The position numbers and the translations under genes are program-made. DNA of 64,000 bases from JALOLG01 sp963776935 (lineage in GTDB: Bacteria > Actinomycetota > Acidimicrobiia > Acidimicrobiales > Ilumatobacteraceae), in assembly GCA_963776935.1 (NCBI GenBank), contig CAVZOP010000002.1:1240001-1304000 (forward strand), given 5' to 3'. Every line of letters begins with the position of its first letter. The stretch's first letter is position 1. The notes below the pieces were generated by a model that was not told the origin of the DNA, did no database searches, and was given only the letters and a program-made list of their open reading frames with translations. Shown one piece after another: positions 29,713 through 39,409 of the stretch.

Positions 29713-30587
29713 CCCGACCCCCGGCACACGTGACTCGAGGCAGCCCGTTCTGATTCGCTGTATGTGCTGAGCCGATCGGACAGCTCGTCGAAGTCGACGC
29801 CGTGGGCGTCGAACTCGGGGCCGTCGACGCACGCGAAGCGCATCACCCCGTCGACCGTCACTCGGCAGCCGCCGCACATCCCCGTGCCGTCGACCATGAT
29901 CGGGTTGAGCGAGACGATCGTGCGCACCCCAACTGGTTCGGTGACCGCCGCGACGGCGCGCATCATCGGCACCGGTCCGGCTGCATAGACGACATCCACG
30001 GACCGCGTCGCGAGGAGGTCGCGCAGAGCATCGGTGACCAGTCCGGCCCGTCCCGTGCTCCCGTCGTCGGTGCACACGACCAGGTCGCCGAAGGATGCGA
30101 ACTCCGCCTCGAACAACACGCTCGTGCTGGTTCGGGCGCCCAGCACCGTGATCACGTCGGCGCCGAGCTCGTCGAGGCGGCGGGCGATCGGGAACATCAC
30201 GGCCGCGCCCACCCCGCCGGCCACACAGACCGCGGTGCCGTCGGCGACAAGATCGCTCGGGCGGCCGAGCGGACCGACGATGTCGTGGATCCGGTCACCG
30301 GGTGCGAGCGCGACCAGATCGGACGTGCTCTTGCCGACCGCCTGGATGACGAGAACGATCGATCCGTCTGCCGAGTCGCTCTCGGCGATCGTCAGCGGGA
30401 TGCGCTCGGCGCCCGGACCGATCCGGACGATGACGAACTGACCGGGCTGGCGTGCTGCCGCGACCCGTGGAGCCATGACGACCAGCCGGTGGACATCGGC
30501 CGAGAGCTTGGTGTTGGACAGCACCTCGTGACCCGGAGTGTCGTGACCCGGACTGCTCACGACGCTCGGCGGTTGGTCATTGGTCAT
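29709..30587 (-). CDS. nfnA: NADH-dependent ferredoxin:NADP+ oxidoreductase, small subunit
   Basis: This 292-residue ferredoxin-reductase-type protein has an N-terminal FAD barrel (QPGQFVIVRIGPGAERIPL), a nucleotide-binding domain (CVAGGVGAAVMFPIARRL) and a C-terminal 2Fe-2S cluster in MVDGTGMCGGCRVTVDGVM. These are the NfnA/SudB hallmarks. The start MTNDQPPSVV at 30587 has GAGGGAG upstream. It is first of a two-gene operon with nfnB and diverges from the hemerythrin gene across 212 bases containing two candidate DosR-like boxes. Confidence 0.85.
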   Translation of the reverse strand: MTNDQPPSVVSSPGHDTPGHEVLSNTKLSADVHRLVVMAPRVAAARQPGQFVIVRIGPGAERIPLTIAESDSADGSIVLVIQAVGKSTSDLVALAPGDRIHDIVGPLGRPSDLVADGTAVCVAGGVGAAVMFPIARRLDELGADVITVLGARTSTSVLFEAEFASFGDLVVCTDDGSTGRAGLVTDALRDLLATRSVDVVYAAGPVPMMRAVAAVTEPVGVRTIVSLNPIMVDGTGMCGGCRVTVDGVMRFACVDGPEFDAHGVDFDELSDRLSTYSESERAASSHVCRGSG

Positions 30588-30645
30588 GGGCGCGCTCCCT
30601 CTCGGCGTTTGTACCGACGGTATTGACCGCGGCCGGCGATGTCCC

Positions 30646-30659
30646 GGGCCTTCCGACCC
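30646..30659. promoter_or_regulatory. Candidate DosR-like box (nfn/hemerythrin gap)
   Basis: GGGCCTTCCGACCC is a full match to GGGNCNNNNGNCCC and lies 59 bases from the nfnA start. It is nearly identical to the site at 43728. Confidence 0.45.
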
Positions 30660-30712
30660 TGATCTGGAAGATTTGGGCGCTGCGAGCACGACTCGGCACC
30701 GTGCCGCGCGCA

Positions 30713-30726
30713 TGGACCTTTGGCAC
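30713..30726. promoter_or_regulatory. Second, weaker DosR-like box (nfn/hemerythrin gap)
   Basis: TGGACCTTTGGCAC matches 6 of 8 fixed positions and lies 74 bases before the hemerythrin ATG. Confidence 0.25.
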
Positions 30727-30799
30727 TGTCGCCACGGTCCGCTGCACGACAAGATGAGGATGACCAGCGCATCGGGCGCAGACCGGAAGGGGTCCTGCG

Positions 30800-31288
30800 A
30801 TGACCAATCAGACCGACGTCATCGACCTTCTGCTCGGCGATCATCGATTGATCGCCGGGCTTGCGGAGCAACTCGAAGCCGCCGACGATCCCACCGAGAT
30901 CCGCCGTCTGTTCCTGCGCATCGTCGAGGAACTGGCCGCCCACGAGGCCGCTGAGCAAGAGGTGGTGTTCCCAGCGTTCCGGACCACCTGCGAGTCCGCC
31001 GGCGACGGCACGCTCGCCCACCGCATGGGTGAGCACGAGGAGCTGAACGGGTTGCTCGTGGAGATGCGCAGCCTCGCGCCCGACTGCTTCGGGTTCACGA
31101 AACGTGGCAGCGCGCTGCTGCTCGAGGTCAAGAGCCATTTCGAGCAGGAGGAAGAGTCGGTGTTCACCGACATGCGGGCCGCTTTCAGCTCCGACGAACT
31201 CGCTGAGTTGGGCCGGCGCGCACTCGCGGTGAAGCAGCACTCCCCTGCGTTCCCTGACGACCATCCGCACATCGCCGCCGAGCGCTGA
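30800..31288 (+). CDS. Hemerythrin (HHE) domain protein
   Basis: This 162-residue protein belongs to the hemerythrin HHE cation-binding family, whose di-iron site binds oxygen, nitric oxide or acts in sensing. The ligand histidines and acidic residues are visible in LGDHRLIAGL, AAHEAAEQEVVFPAF, GEHEELNGLLVEM and SHFEQEEESVFTDM, spaced as in a four-helix bundle. There is no attached output domain and no signal peptide, so it is cytoplasmic and stand-alone. It is divergent from nfnA. Confidence 0.85.
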   Translation: MTNQTDVIDLLLGDHRLIAGLAEQLEAADDPTEIRRLFLRIVEELAAHEAAEQEVVFPAFRTTCESAGDGTLAHRMGEHEELNGLLVEMRSLAPDCFGFTKRGSALLLEVKSHFEQEEESVFTDMRAAFSSDELAELGRRALAVKQHSPAFPDDHPHIAAER

Positions 31289-31390
31289 CCGCACCCAAGG
31301 CCCAGGGGCGAGGTGCCGAACCGAAGCAGCTTCGTCCGACCGCAGGTCTGAACGACAGCTTCTCCCCGTGTCGTCCTCCTCGTGATGTTC

Positions 31391-31915
31391 TCAGTGGTGC
31401 TTCAGGTGGTCACGGATGAACTCGAGGATCGAGATGTGCTTGGCGGTGTCGTGCAGCATCAGATCGACGAGTAGCGGCTGCAACGATGACCGGGGAGCCT
31501 GCCGCAAGGCCTTTCGGAGCTGGCGCAACTCCTTGGCGTCACTCTTCTCGAACGCGAGCAGGCGTTTTGTCTCCTGAAGCAACTCGGGATCCGAGCGATC
31601 GACCATGGTGGGCGTTCGCGGCTCTACCTCCACTTCCCATACGAACGACTTGAGCTCGTTGGCCATCTCGGCGAACACGCGGTGGTGTCGCCGTTCGTCC
31701 TCGAGGATCAGACGAACGAGGTACTGGACGGCGCCGCCGCCCGACGACTTCCCCGCCACCCGTTCGTACGATGCGAGTGCCGTGCCCTCACGTTCGCCGT
31801 GCGTCTCCAACATGTGGAGCACCGCGTGCTCCACATCGCGCTCCGGCGCCCGGCGGGGGTCGTTGTGGAACTGACGGCTCCGGGGTAAGTCCAGGAACGG
31901 GTCCTCGAGCGTCAT
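31391..31915 (-). CDS. Ferritin-like-fold protein of unknown function
   Basis: This 174-residue helical protein has a GAGGAGGGTG site before ATG 31915. The segment LVRLILEDERRHHRVFAEMANEL, with its acidic and histidine residues, looks like a ferritin/rubrerythrin-type metal helix, and the late LMLHDTAKHISILEFIRDHL could be its partner helix. I cannot assign an activity. It converges with the hemerythrin gene. The 250 bases between it and the ABC permease at 32166 hold nothing I recognise. Confidence 0.6.
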   Translation of the reverse strand: MTLEDPFLDLPRSRQFHNDPRRAPERDVEHAVLHMLETHGEREGTALASYERVAGKSSGGGAVQYLVRLILEDERRHHRVFAEMANELKSFVWEVEVEPRTPTMVDRSDPELLQETKRLLAFEKSDAKELRQLRKALRQAPRSSLQPLLVDLMLHDTAKHISILEFIRDHLKHH

Positions 31916-32165
31916 GGCACCCTCCTCTACGCGTACGCACACGAGACGCGAACGTGTTTCGACAACAACACCTCGCGGCCGAACCCACCAGTGCCGGAAG
32001 TCCCACGAGCGCGGATTACGCCGGACCGGCGTCCGAGCGACCCTGCTTCTGATTGATGCGAAGGCGGGCTCAGTCAGGCTGCCTGGCGGTCGACGCGATC
32101 GTCGATGACGCCATCACCAGCACCCGTGTGAAGGCGCTGTCGGACTGAGCTGGAGCAGAAGGTTC

Positions 32166-33605
32166 TCAGTGAGTCGGGTGTTGACGCCGCGCCTTGGCGA
32201 TCCGTGACCCAACCGCGTAGACGCCGGCGCCGACGGCAACCCCCATGATGACATCGCGTGCAACGGCGAACACGATGCCACCGGCAGCGAATCCGATTCC
32301 GATGAGGGCAGTGTTCGTCCGAGCATCTGCCGTCGTCCGCGTCGATGTTGCCTGCGGGGCCGTCGGAGGCGTGCGCTGCCCCGTCCGGGACCGAGCGGCG
32401 GGTGCCGGTGTCGCGGCCTCGCGGGTGGGGGTGCCGCGCCACGCGTCGTGCAGCTTGAGCGAGGCGCCGGTGTGGAGGATGGCGCCGGTGTACACCCGTC
32501 CGGCGAGCGCGACGAGACCGGCGATGGCAGCGAGAGTGAAACCGGCAGCGATGATGGGTTCCCACCATGCTGCGGCTCCGAGCGCGACGCGCCCGGGCAT
32601 GGCGAACGCGGCCGTCGCCGGGAAGAACGACACGAGCGTGGCCCAACCCCCTTCCGGGTCGTTGGAGACCGCGATCAGCGAGGCCCAATATCCGACGATC
32701 AGGAGTGTCGTGACCGGTGCGGCGATGCTCGACGCATCCTCGGTTCGCGACGCCAGCGAACCGAACGCTCCGTAGGCCATCGCATAGAGGGCGTAGCCGA
32801 GCACGAACCACACGACGACCCACGTGAGCACGTCGGCGCCGATGGCCGGGATGTCGACGGAGTCGACCACCAGTGTTGCGATGAGGGCGGCCAGCGCGGT
32901 CACGGCGAACTGGGCGAAGCCGATCAGCCCGATTCCGGTGACCTTCCCGGCGAGCAGCGCGCGGGCGGGCATGCGAGCCAGCAGTACCTCGACGACGCGG
33001 CTCGACTTCTCCTGCACGACGCCGGTGAGCACGAGCTGCCCGTACGTGGCCACGGCGACCAGGAGGAGGATGGACATGATGTAGGCAGCCGTTTCGTCAT
33101 CGGGGCTGCGTCCGGCGGTGATGCCCAGCTCTTCGTTCTCGACGGAAACCGGTGCGGCCAGGGTGGCGAGCTGATCAGGTGTGATCCCGGCGACTGCCGC
33201 CCGCTCCTGTACGGCAACGAGTTGGATGGCGCCGGTGATCACCGCCCGCAGCCGCTCGTCCGCCTCTCCTCGCCACTCCAGTCGTTGTGCGTCGACGACG
33301 AGCACGTCGATGTCCTTGTCGCGCACTGCCTGTTCCCCGGCTGCCACGTCGTCGTAGTCGTGCACGCGCACCGTCACGTCGACCGCCTTCCCCTGCTCGG
33401 TCACCACGCTCGCCAGCTCCACGGGGATCGCGCCGGTGAACCCGACGTCCCTCGTGACCTTGTCGTTCTCGGCCAGCGACGGCACGACGATCGCGGCAAC
33501 GACGACCAGAAGCATGAGCGCCGTGCCCGCCCACAGCCCCTTGGAACGACTCCGCTCGCGAATCTCGCGGCGGGCCACCAGCCAGCTCTGCCATGCGGCG
33601 CTCAT
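32166..33605 (-). CDS. ABC-2 type permease, NatB/YhaP-like
   Basis: This 479-residue membrane protein has the ABC-2 exporter plan: an N-terminal helix (GLWAGTALMLLVVVAAIVVP), an extracytoplasmic domain of about 130 residues, then six helices from about residue 170 (YIMSILLLVAVATYGQLVL) and the conserved GVVQEKSSRVVEVLLARM loop. A proline/threonine-rich linker and an extra C-terminal hydrophobic hairpin follow (ALIGIGFAAGGIVFAVARDV). Its ATG overlaps the ATPase stop, so both form one exporter. NatAB homologues export sodium or drugs; the substrate here is unknown. Confidence 0.88.
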   Translation of the reverse strand: MSAAWQSWLVARREIRERSRSKGLWAGTALMLLVVVAAIVVPSLAENDKVTRDVGFTGAIPVELASVVTEQGKAVDVTVRVHDYDDVAAGEQAVRDKDIDVLVVDAQRLEWRGEADERLRAVITGAIQLVAVQERAAVAGITPDQLATLAAPVSVENEELGITAGRSPDDETAAYIMSILLLVAVATYGQLVLTGVVQEKSSRVVEVLLARMPARALLAGKVTGIGLIGFAQFAVTALAALIATLVVDSVDIPAIGADVLTWVVVWFVLGYALYAMAYGAFGSLASRTEDASSIAAPVTTLLIVGYWASLIAVSNDPEGGWATLVSFFPATAAFAMPGRVALGAAAWWEPIIAAGFTLAAIAGLVALAGRVYTGAILHTGASLKLHDAWRGTPTREAATPAPAARSRTGQRTPPTAPQATSTRTTADARTNTALIGIGFAAGGIVFAVARDVIMGVAVGAGVYAVGSRIAKARRQHPTH

Positions 33606-34489
33606 GCCGCCACCGCCCGGCGGAACAACTCCGACAGTGTCGGTGGCTGATAGGCGAACGAGACGATGTCCGTGGTCCGGCGGGCGACGGCGATGACGGA
33701 GGCGAAGTCGGCATCGCTTGCGACCCGGAGGCGGGCCTCACCCTGCTTCGACGCCAGGAGCTCGACCGAGGGCAACGTCGACCAGTCGGGTGCCACGCCC
33801 TGGTACCGGATCTCGACGAACCGCTCGGGAACCGCAGCTCGGACCTCGTCGAGTCCGCCTGACAAGACGACCCGGCCGTGATCGATGATCACGACGTCCT
33901 CGCACAGGTCCTCGACCAGGTCCAGCTGATGGCTCGAGAACAGCACCGTGGACCCGGCCGCCGCGACGTCGGTGAGCAGCTCACCCATCGAGGCCATCGC
34001 CAGCGGGTCGAGCCCGGAGAACGGCTCGTCGAGCACGAGCAGCTCCGGCTCGTTGACCAGGGCCGCGACCAGCTGAACGCGTTGCTGGTTGCCGTGTGAC
34101 AACGCGTCCACGCGGTCGAACCGGCGGTCGGCCAAACCGAGACGCTCGAGCCAGTTGTCGACGCTGTGCCCGACGTCGCTCGCCGCGCGGCCGCACAACT
34201 CCCCGAGGTACACCAGCTGATCCCGCACCCGCATGCGGGGGTACAGGCCCCGCTCCTCGGGCATGTATCCGAACCGCATCCGCTCGGCGCTGCCAATGAC
34301 GCCGCCCCGCCACCGCACCGCGCCGGCATCCAGCTCGACGAGGCCGAACACGGCACGCATCGCCGTCGTCTTGCCGGCCCCATTGGGACCCAGGAAGCCG
34401 GTCAGCCGGGCGGGCCGGACCGCGAACGTGCAGCCGTCAAGGGCGGCGAGGTCGCCGAACCGCTTGCTCGCCGCGTCGAACTCGAGCAT
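33602..34489 (-). CDS. ABC transporter ATP-binding protein, NatA-like
   Basis: This 295-residue ATPase pairs with the ABC-2 permease. Walker A is GPNGAGKTTAM; the signature is degenerate as LSHGNQQRVQLVAALVN, and Walker B is LLVLDEPFSGLDPLAM with switch histidine SSHQLDLVEDLC. A C-terminal extension of about 80 residues, typical of the NatA/drug-export class, follows. It starts at ATG 34489 after GAGAGGTG. It is divergent from the MMPL gene, and the 160-base gap holds two candidate DosR-like boxes. Confidence 0.88.
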   Translation of the reverse strand: MLEFDAASKRFGDLAALDGCTFAVRPARLTGFLGPNGAGKTTAMRAVFGLVELDAGAVRWRGGVIGSAERMRFGYMPEERGLYPRMRVRDQLVYLGELCGRAASDVGHSVDNWLERLGLADRRFDRVDALSHGNQQRVQLVAALVNEPELLVLDEPFSGLDPLAMASMGELLTDVAAAGSTVLFSSHQLDLVEDLCEDVVIIDHGRVVLSGGLDEVRAAVPERFVEIRYQGVAPDWSTLPSVELLASKQGEARLRVASDADFASVIAVARRTTDIVSFAYQPPTLSELFRRAVAA

Positions 34490-34538
34490 CGTTGCACCTC
34501 TCGACTTCAACCGTGCCCGATCACGCCGCTGCTCGGTA

Positions 34539-34552
34539 GGGGCGAATGGCCC
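34539..34552. promoter_or_regulatory. Candidate DosR-like box 1 (ABC/MMPL gap)
   Basis: GGGGCGAATGGCCC is a full match to GGGNCNNNNGNCCC, 50 bases from the ATPase start. Confidence 0.35.
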
Positions 34553-34586
34553 AATGCGCTGGGACGCCGTGTCCCGCGCGAGCGCA

Positions 34587-34600
34587 GGGCCTTTGGACCC
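34587..34600. promoter_or_regulatory. Candidate DosR-like box 2 (ABC/MMPL gap)
   Basis: GGGCCTTTGGACCC is a full match to GGGNCNNNNGNCCC, 50 bases before the MMPL ATG and 48 bases from box 1. Confidence 0.45.
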
Positions 34601-34649
34601 TTGGACGGTGTCGCCCGCGAGGCGGAGTGTGGGAAGGGTAGGAGGAGCC

Positions 34650-37615
34650 ATGGAACAGTTGTGGATCCGTGCTGGGCGCTGGATCAGTCGGCGCACGGTG
34701 ATCGTCTCGATCGCGGTGCTCGCCAGTCACTGCCCTGCTGGCGGTCGGAGCAGGTCGATTGAAGTTCGAGACGGGTCAGGACAGTTACCTCGACGCCGAC
34801 TCGCAAGCCGCCCAGGACAATCACCGATATCAGGAGCTGTTCGGTGGCGAGAGCATGGTGGTGATGTTCACGATGCCCGAGGGCACCACCGTCGTCGACC
34901 TGTTCACCCCCGACAACCTCGCCCGCTTCGAATCGCTCGGCGACACCCTGCACGAACCTGGCTCGGGTGTCGAGAATCTGATCACTCCGGTCACGGCGCT
35001 CCAGTGGACCCAGGACATGGTGACCTCGGGCGCCGCGACACGGATCATCGCCGCGGCGACCGAACGTGAGCCCGACGCCACCGCTGTCGCGCTGCGTGAG
35101 GACGATCTGGCGCTGACGTTTCGCGGGTGGCGGCAGCTGGGGAGACGTCACTCGACAATCCGGAGTGGCGGCGGTTCCTTCTGTTCGACAACTCGGGCTT
35201 CTCGGTCGCCGACGACGGTTCGGTCGTCGCGCCACCCGACGACGAGCTCGTCGTGCGCAAGGCCCTCCTGACGTCGTTTCCCGATCCGCAACATGCGCTG
35301 GTCATCGCAACCGTGCAGGGCAACGCGTCGCTCGATGATCTGGCGATCGGTTCGGAGGCGGTGAAGGCGGCGGTCGCCGCTGAGGGGTTCGAGGGCACCG
35401 ACGTGATGGTCACGGGCACGCCCACGTTCCTCACCGACATCAACGACTACCTCCAGGGTGGGATGTTCAGTCTGGGCGCGATCGCCTTCGCCGTGATGAT
35501 CGTGGTGCTGCTCCTGGTGTTCCGAGTGCGGTGGCGTCTCTTGCCCCTGCCCGCGGTGATCCTCGGGATCCTGTGGGGCTTCGGACTGTTCGGCTTCCTC
35601 GGGGGAAGCTTGTCACTCGTGACGATCTCGGGCCTGCCGATCCTGATCGGGATCGGTGTGGAGTTCGCGATCCAGATCCACAACCGGGTCGAGGAGGAGT
35701 GCGTTCTCGACCCAGGTGTCGACCCGTTCGCCGAGACGCTGCGCCGGCTCGGGCCGCCGATGGTCGTGGCCACGGTGTCAGCGATGATCGCGTTCCTGGC
35801 GATGCGGATCTCGCGGGTGCCGATGATCCAGGACTTCGGCGTGCTGTTGGCGACCGGGATCGTGATGCTGCTCGTGACCGGCATCGTCGTCCCGCTCACC
35901 GTCTTGGGAGCCCGGGAGCGGCGGAGCCCCACGACGCGCGTGCGGTTCGGGGCCACCGAACGGATCCTGCAGTGGCTCGGATCGCTCCCGCGCGGCGGTG
36001 CTTCCACTCGTCGCGGCGGCGGTCGTGCTGCCCTTCGTCGGGGTGTACCTCGAGTCCCGCAGCGAGATCGAGAGCGATCCCATCAACTGGGCCGACCAGT
36101 CGACCGACACCATCCGGGATGCCCGGCGCCTCGAGAACGAGGTCGACTTCGCGACGACGCTCGGCATCTTCCTCGAGACGTCCGCCGCGGATTCCAACGG
36201 CATCTTCACCGACGAGATGGCCGCGTTCACTCACGACTTCGTGAACGACCAACTCGAGGCGGAGACGCCAACCCTCGTCCAGGCGTCGAGCCTCGTCTCC
36301 ACGGTGGCGTCGTTGATCGAGGTGCCCGGCACCACGCCGTTGGCGCCGACCGGCTCCGATCTCCTCGAGGCCTACTCGATCGCCCCGCCCGACATCCAGC
36401 GACTGCTCGTCGCCGATGACGGCAACGCCGCGCAGGTGCTGTTCCAGGTCGGGCCGTCGTCGCTCGGCGAGAGGTCTGGTCTGGTCGAGCGGATCGAGAT
36501 GTCGATCGCCGATCCGGCGTCCGGTTCCAGTCTGTTGCCGAGCGACGCCTCGGCGACGCCGGCCGGCCTGGCAACCGTCGGCGTGGGGCTGTACGAGAAC
36601 CTCACGTCCAACCGTGCCGCGCTGACGATCGTCAGCCTGCTGCTCGTGGCGGCATGGCTCATGCTGCGCTATGGCGATTGGGGGCGGGCGGCGTTGACGA
36701 TGATCCCGATCCTGCTCGCCGTCGGTGGCTCGGCGACGGTGGTCTCGTTGCTCGGCATCACGCTCAGCCCGCTGACGACGGTCAGCGGACCGCTGGTGAT
36801 CGCGACGTGCGCCGAGTTCTCGTCGCTGCTGACCGGTCGCTACGTGGAGGGGCGCCTCGACGGTCTGTCGCCCGACGACGCGAGGGCGCGCGCCTCGGAA
36901 CGAACCGGACGGGCGTTCATCGCCTCGGCGCTGACGACGGTCGGTGGTTTTGCGGTGCTGATGTTCGCCGCACTCCCGCTGCTCCGCGGGTTCGGTGCGA
37001 TCGTGACGATCAACATCACCGTCGCCGTCCTGAGCGCCCTCGTGGTCGTGCCACCGCTCGCGGTGTGGGCCGACGAACGCGGCTGGTTCCGTGCCGCCGA
37101 GCCCATTCCGCATCGCCTCGACCTGGCTCCCCAGCGACTGGTCGCCGGCGGCGCTGGCCGTCGTCCTGGTGGCTCTCGCGGCGTGGATGACCGTCGATGT
37201 CACACGGTCCGAGGAGACCGTCGTCGCCGCTTCCGCCGGACCGCCGTCCGGCCCGCCTGCCACCCTCGCACCGCCGACGACGACCACGACAACCACCACG
37301 ACGATCGCTCCCCCGCTGGCACCTGGTGTCACGACGATCCCAGCCGCCCCCGAAACGCTCCCCCCAGGACCGCCAGAACGTCCGGCCGGACTGGTGGCCG
37401 GCCTCTTCTATGACGCGCTCACTGGTGCCGGCGTCGATCCGGGAATCGCCCGCTGTGCCGCCGACGAGCTCCTCGCCAATACGCCGGAAGCCGACTTGTT
37501 GGCGATGGGAATCGCCGAGACGCCACGCCCGCCCGAGGTCGACGCATTGCTCGCCGACGCGGCGCTGTCCTGCGGCGTCTCGCAGGCGACGCTCGACCAG
37601 CTGGCGGCACCCTGA
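34650..37615 (+). CDS. MMPL/RND-family membrane transporter (four frameshifts)
   Basis: This is a large exporter of the MMPL/RND superfamily, about 988 codons, starting MEQLWIRAGRWISRRTVIV after GGAGGAG. It has two halves. Each has an extracytoplasmic domain (LDADSQAAQDNHRYQELFGG; INWADQSTDTIRDARRLENE) followed by helices (FSLGAIAFAVMIVVLLLVF; ALTIVSLLLVAAWLMLRY), with the family GLPILIGIGVEFAIQIHNR in the first half. Frame changes near 34723 (one extra C), 35130, 35992 and 37138 interrupt it. The C-terminus has a threonine run followed by a small non-membrane domain (LVAGLFYDALTGAGVDPGIA). Members export lipids or hopanoids; the substrate here is unknown. Confidence 0.8.
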
Positions 37616-37649
37616 TCCGCGCGCTGACCCCGTTCGAGGGCGTGACGTC

Positions 37650-37663
37650 GGGACGTTCGCCTC
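37650..37663. promoter_or_regulatory. Candidate DosR-like box upstream of the CBS gene
   Basis: GGGACGTTCGCCTC matches 7 of 8 fixed positions, 55 bases before the ATG at 37719. It is almost identical to the site at 3892. Confidence 0.35.
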
Positions 37664-37718
37664 TGGTTCGCTGCGCCGCGGAGCGCTGCAATGGTGACGT
37701 CGAAACGAGGAGGCTGCG

Positions 37719-38153
37719 ATGAGAGTGAGCGAGTTGATGCACACGCCCGCCGTTACATGTGCGCCCACCGCGACACTCCGCGAGGTCGGCCAGTTGATGG
37801 CACGCCGTCATGTGGGCAGTGTCGTCGTGATCGACCAGGTGGGTGAGGTGGCCGGCATCGTGACTGATCGCGACATCGTGCTCCGCGCCGTGGCCGAGGG
37901 ACGCTCGGCCGATGTCACGGTCGACACCGTGATGACCAGGAACGTGGCGACGATCGACACTCGCGCCGATATCGCCGACGCCACCGCCACGATGATGAAG
38001 CGACGAGTGCGTCGCCTCCCGGTAGTTGACGAGCGCGGTCACGTACACGGCGTGGTGACCCTCGACGACATGCTGCGCGACATGGGCCGTCAGGCCGACG
38101 AGATGGGCGACGTTCTGCTCTCGCAATCGTCGTCACTCTCACACGAGACGTGA
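37719..38153 (+). CDS. Two-CBS-domain protein, Hrp1-like
   Basis: This 144-residue protein is made of a CBS pair: VSELMHTPAVTCAPTATLRE with GIVTDRDIVLRAVAEG, then VDTVMTRNVATIDTRADI with MKRRVRRLPVVDERG and GVVTLDDML. CBS pairs bind adenine nucleotides and act as energy sensors. The size and layout match Mycobacterium Hrp1 (Rv2626c), one of the most strongly DosR-induced proteins. GAGGAGG precedes the start. It lies just upstream of the hydrogenase operon, with a 119-base gap. Confidence 0.85.
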   Translation: MRVSELMHTPAVTCAPTATLREVGQLMARRHVGSVVVIDQVGEVAGIVTDRDIVLRAVAEGRSADVTVDTVMTRNVATIDTRADIADATATMMKRRVRRLPVVDERGHVHGVVTLDDMLRDMGRQADEMGDVLLSQSSSLSHET

Positions 38154-38272
38154 GATGCGAGACACGGTGGCGAGCCGTGGCCGGGCGTCTCGGCGGAGTG
38201 GTCATGCGCGTCCGACAATTCGTCGGGCCGGATCCTGGACTGCCGTCGCGGGATGGGGCACGCTGACGTCCG

Positions 38273-39409
38273 ATGACTGTCCATATCGTCCTCACATCCG
38301 CCGATCGGGCCGTCGACACGCTGATCCGGACGCTGGAACAGCGGGGGTTCGTCGTCATCGCTCCGACGGTGCGCGATGGTGCGATCGTGCTCGACGAAGT
38401 GCACGACGTCTCCGCGCTCCCGATCGGATGGACGGACGAACAGGAGGCCGCGACGTACCGGCTCCGTCGCCGCGATGACCGATCCCTCTTCGCCTACGCG
38501 GTCGGGCCATCGTCGCCGCGACGCTTCTTGTCGCCGCCAACGCGGACGTTGTGGTCGGCGGTGCGGGTCGGCGACGGGTTCGAGCTCGTCGACGACGTGG
38601 TCGAGCCACCCGCATACGCCTTCGTCGGGGTGAGGGCGTGCGAGTTGGCGGCGATCGCCGTCCAGGACCGGGTGTTGCGCGATGCACCGCATCCCGACCC
38701 TTCGTACGTCGAGGCCCGGGAGCGAGCGTTCTTCGTAGGCGTGAACTGCGGCAGCCCGGCCGCGACCTGCTTCTGCACGTCGATGGGCACCGGTCCGGCG
38801 GTCGAAGCCGGCCACGACCTCGCCGTGACCGAACTGCTCGACGGTGCCCGCCACGAGTTGGTCGTCGAGGTCGGGTCGGAGCGCGGCGCCGAGGTGCTGG
38901 CCGAGCTCCAGTCGATCGTGCCGTGGCGAATCGCGACCGACGACGATGTCGGGGCCGTGCGCGACGTCGTCGCCGGAAGCGTCGTGCGGATGACACGGCG
39001 GCTCGACCCCGCCGGCGCTCGCGACGTGCTGATCTCCAATCTGGAGCACGCACGTTGGGACGATGTCGCGCAGCGCTGCTTGTCCTGCACGAACTGCACG
39101 CTGGTGTGCCCCACCTGCTTCTGCAGTGCCGTCGAGGACGTCAGCTCCCTCGATGGCGACCATGCCGAGCGCGTCCAGCGGTGGGACTCGTGCTTCACGC
39201 TCGGCCATTCGACGCTCCACGGGGCGGGCAGCGTGCGCGGCGACACCCGGTCGCGGTACCGGCAGTGGCTGACGCACAAGCTCTCCACGTGGTGGGACCA
39301 GTTCGACGAGTCCGGGTGCGTCGGTTGCGGCCGCTGCATCGCCTGGTGCCCGGCCGGCATCGATCTCACGGTCGAAGTCGCCGCGATAGCGGCCGGGAGT
39401 GACGGATGA
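38273..39409 (+). CDS. hyhB: Group 3b [NiFe] hydrogenase, beta (iron-sulfur) subunit
   Basis: This 378-residue protein is homologous to the sulfhydrogenase beta subunit, which relays electrons between the hydrogenase dimer and the flavin subunit. The C-terminal half has two 4Fe-4S sites, CLSCTNCTLVCPTCFCSAVE and CVGCGRCIAWCPAGIDLTVE; the N-terminal half has further cysteines (CGSPAATCFCTSMGTGP). It opens an operon of six genes joined by overlaps (one junction is loose), and its stop overlaps the next start (ATGA). The complex is cytoplasmic and couples H2 with NADP(H). Confidence 0.88.
   Translation: MTVHIVLTSADRAVDTLIRTLEQRGFVVIAPTVRDGAIVLDEVHDVSALPIGWTDEQEAATYRLRRRDDRSLFAYAVGPSSPRRFLSPPTRTLWSAVRVGDGFELVDDVVEPPAYAFVGVRACELAAIAVQDRVLRDAPHPDPSYVEARERAFFVGVNCGSPAATCFCTSMGTGPAVEAGHDLAVTELLDGARHELVVEVGSERGAEVLAELQSIVPWRIATDDDVGAVRDVVAGSVVRMTRRLDPAGARDVLISNLEHARWDDVAQRCLSCTNCTLVCPTCFCSAVEDVSSLDGDHAERVQRWDSCFTLGHSTLHGAGSVRGDTRSRYRQWLTHKLSTWWDQFDESGCVGCGRCIAWCPAGIDLTVEVAAIAAGSDG

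Noticed and set aside
32074..32823. A 249-codon minus-strand frame
   Set aside because: It is a shifted-frame shadow of the ABC-2 permease and is rich in arginine and histidine.
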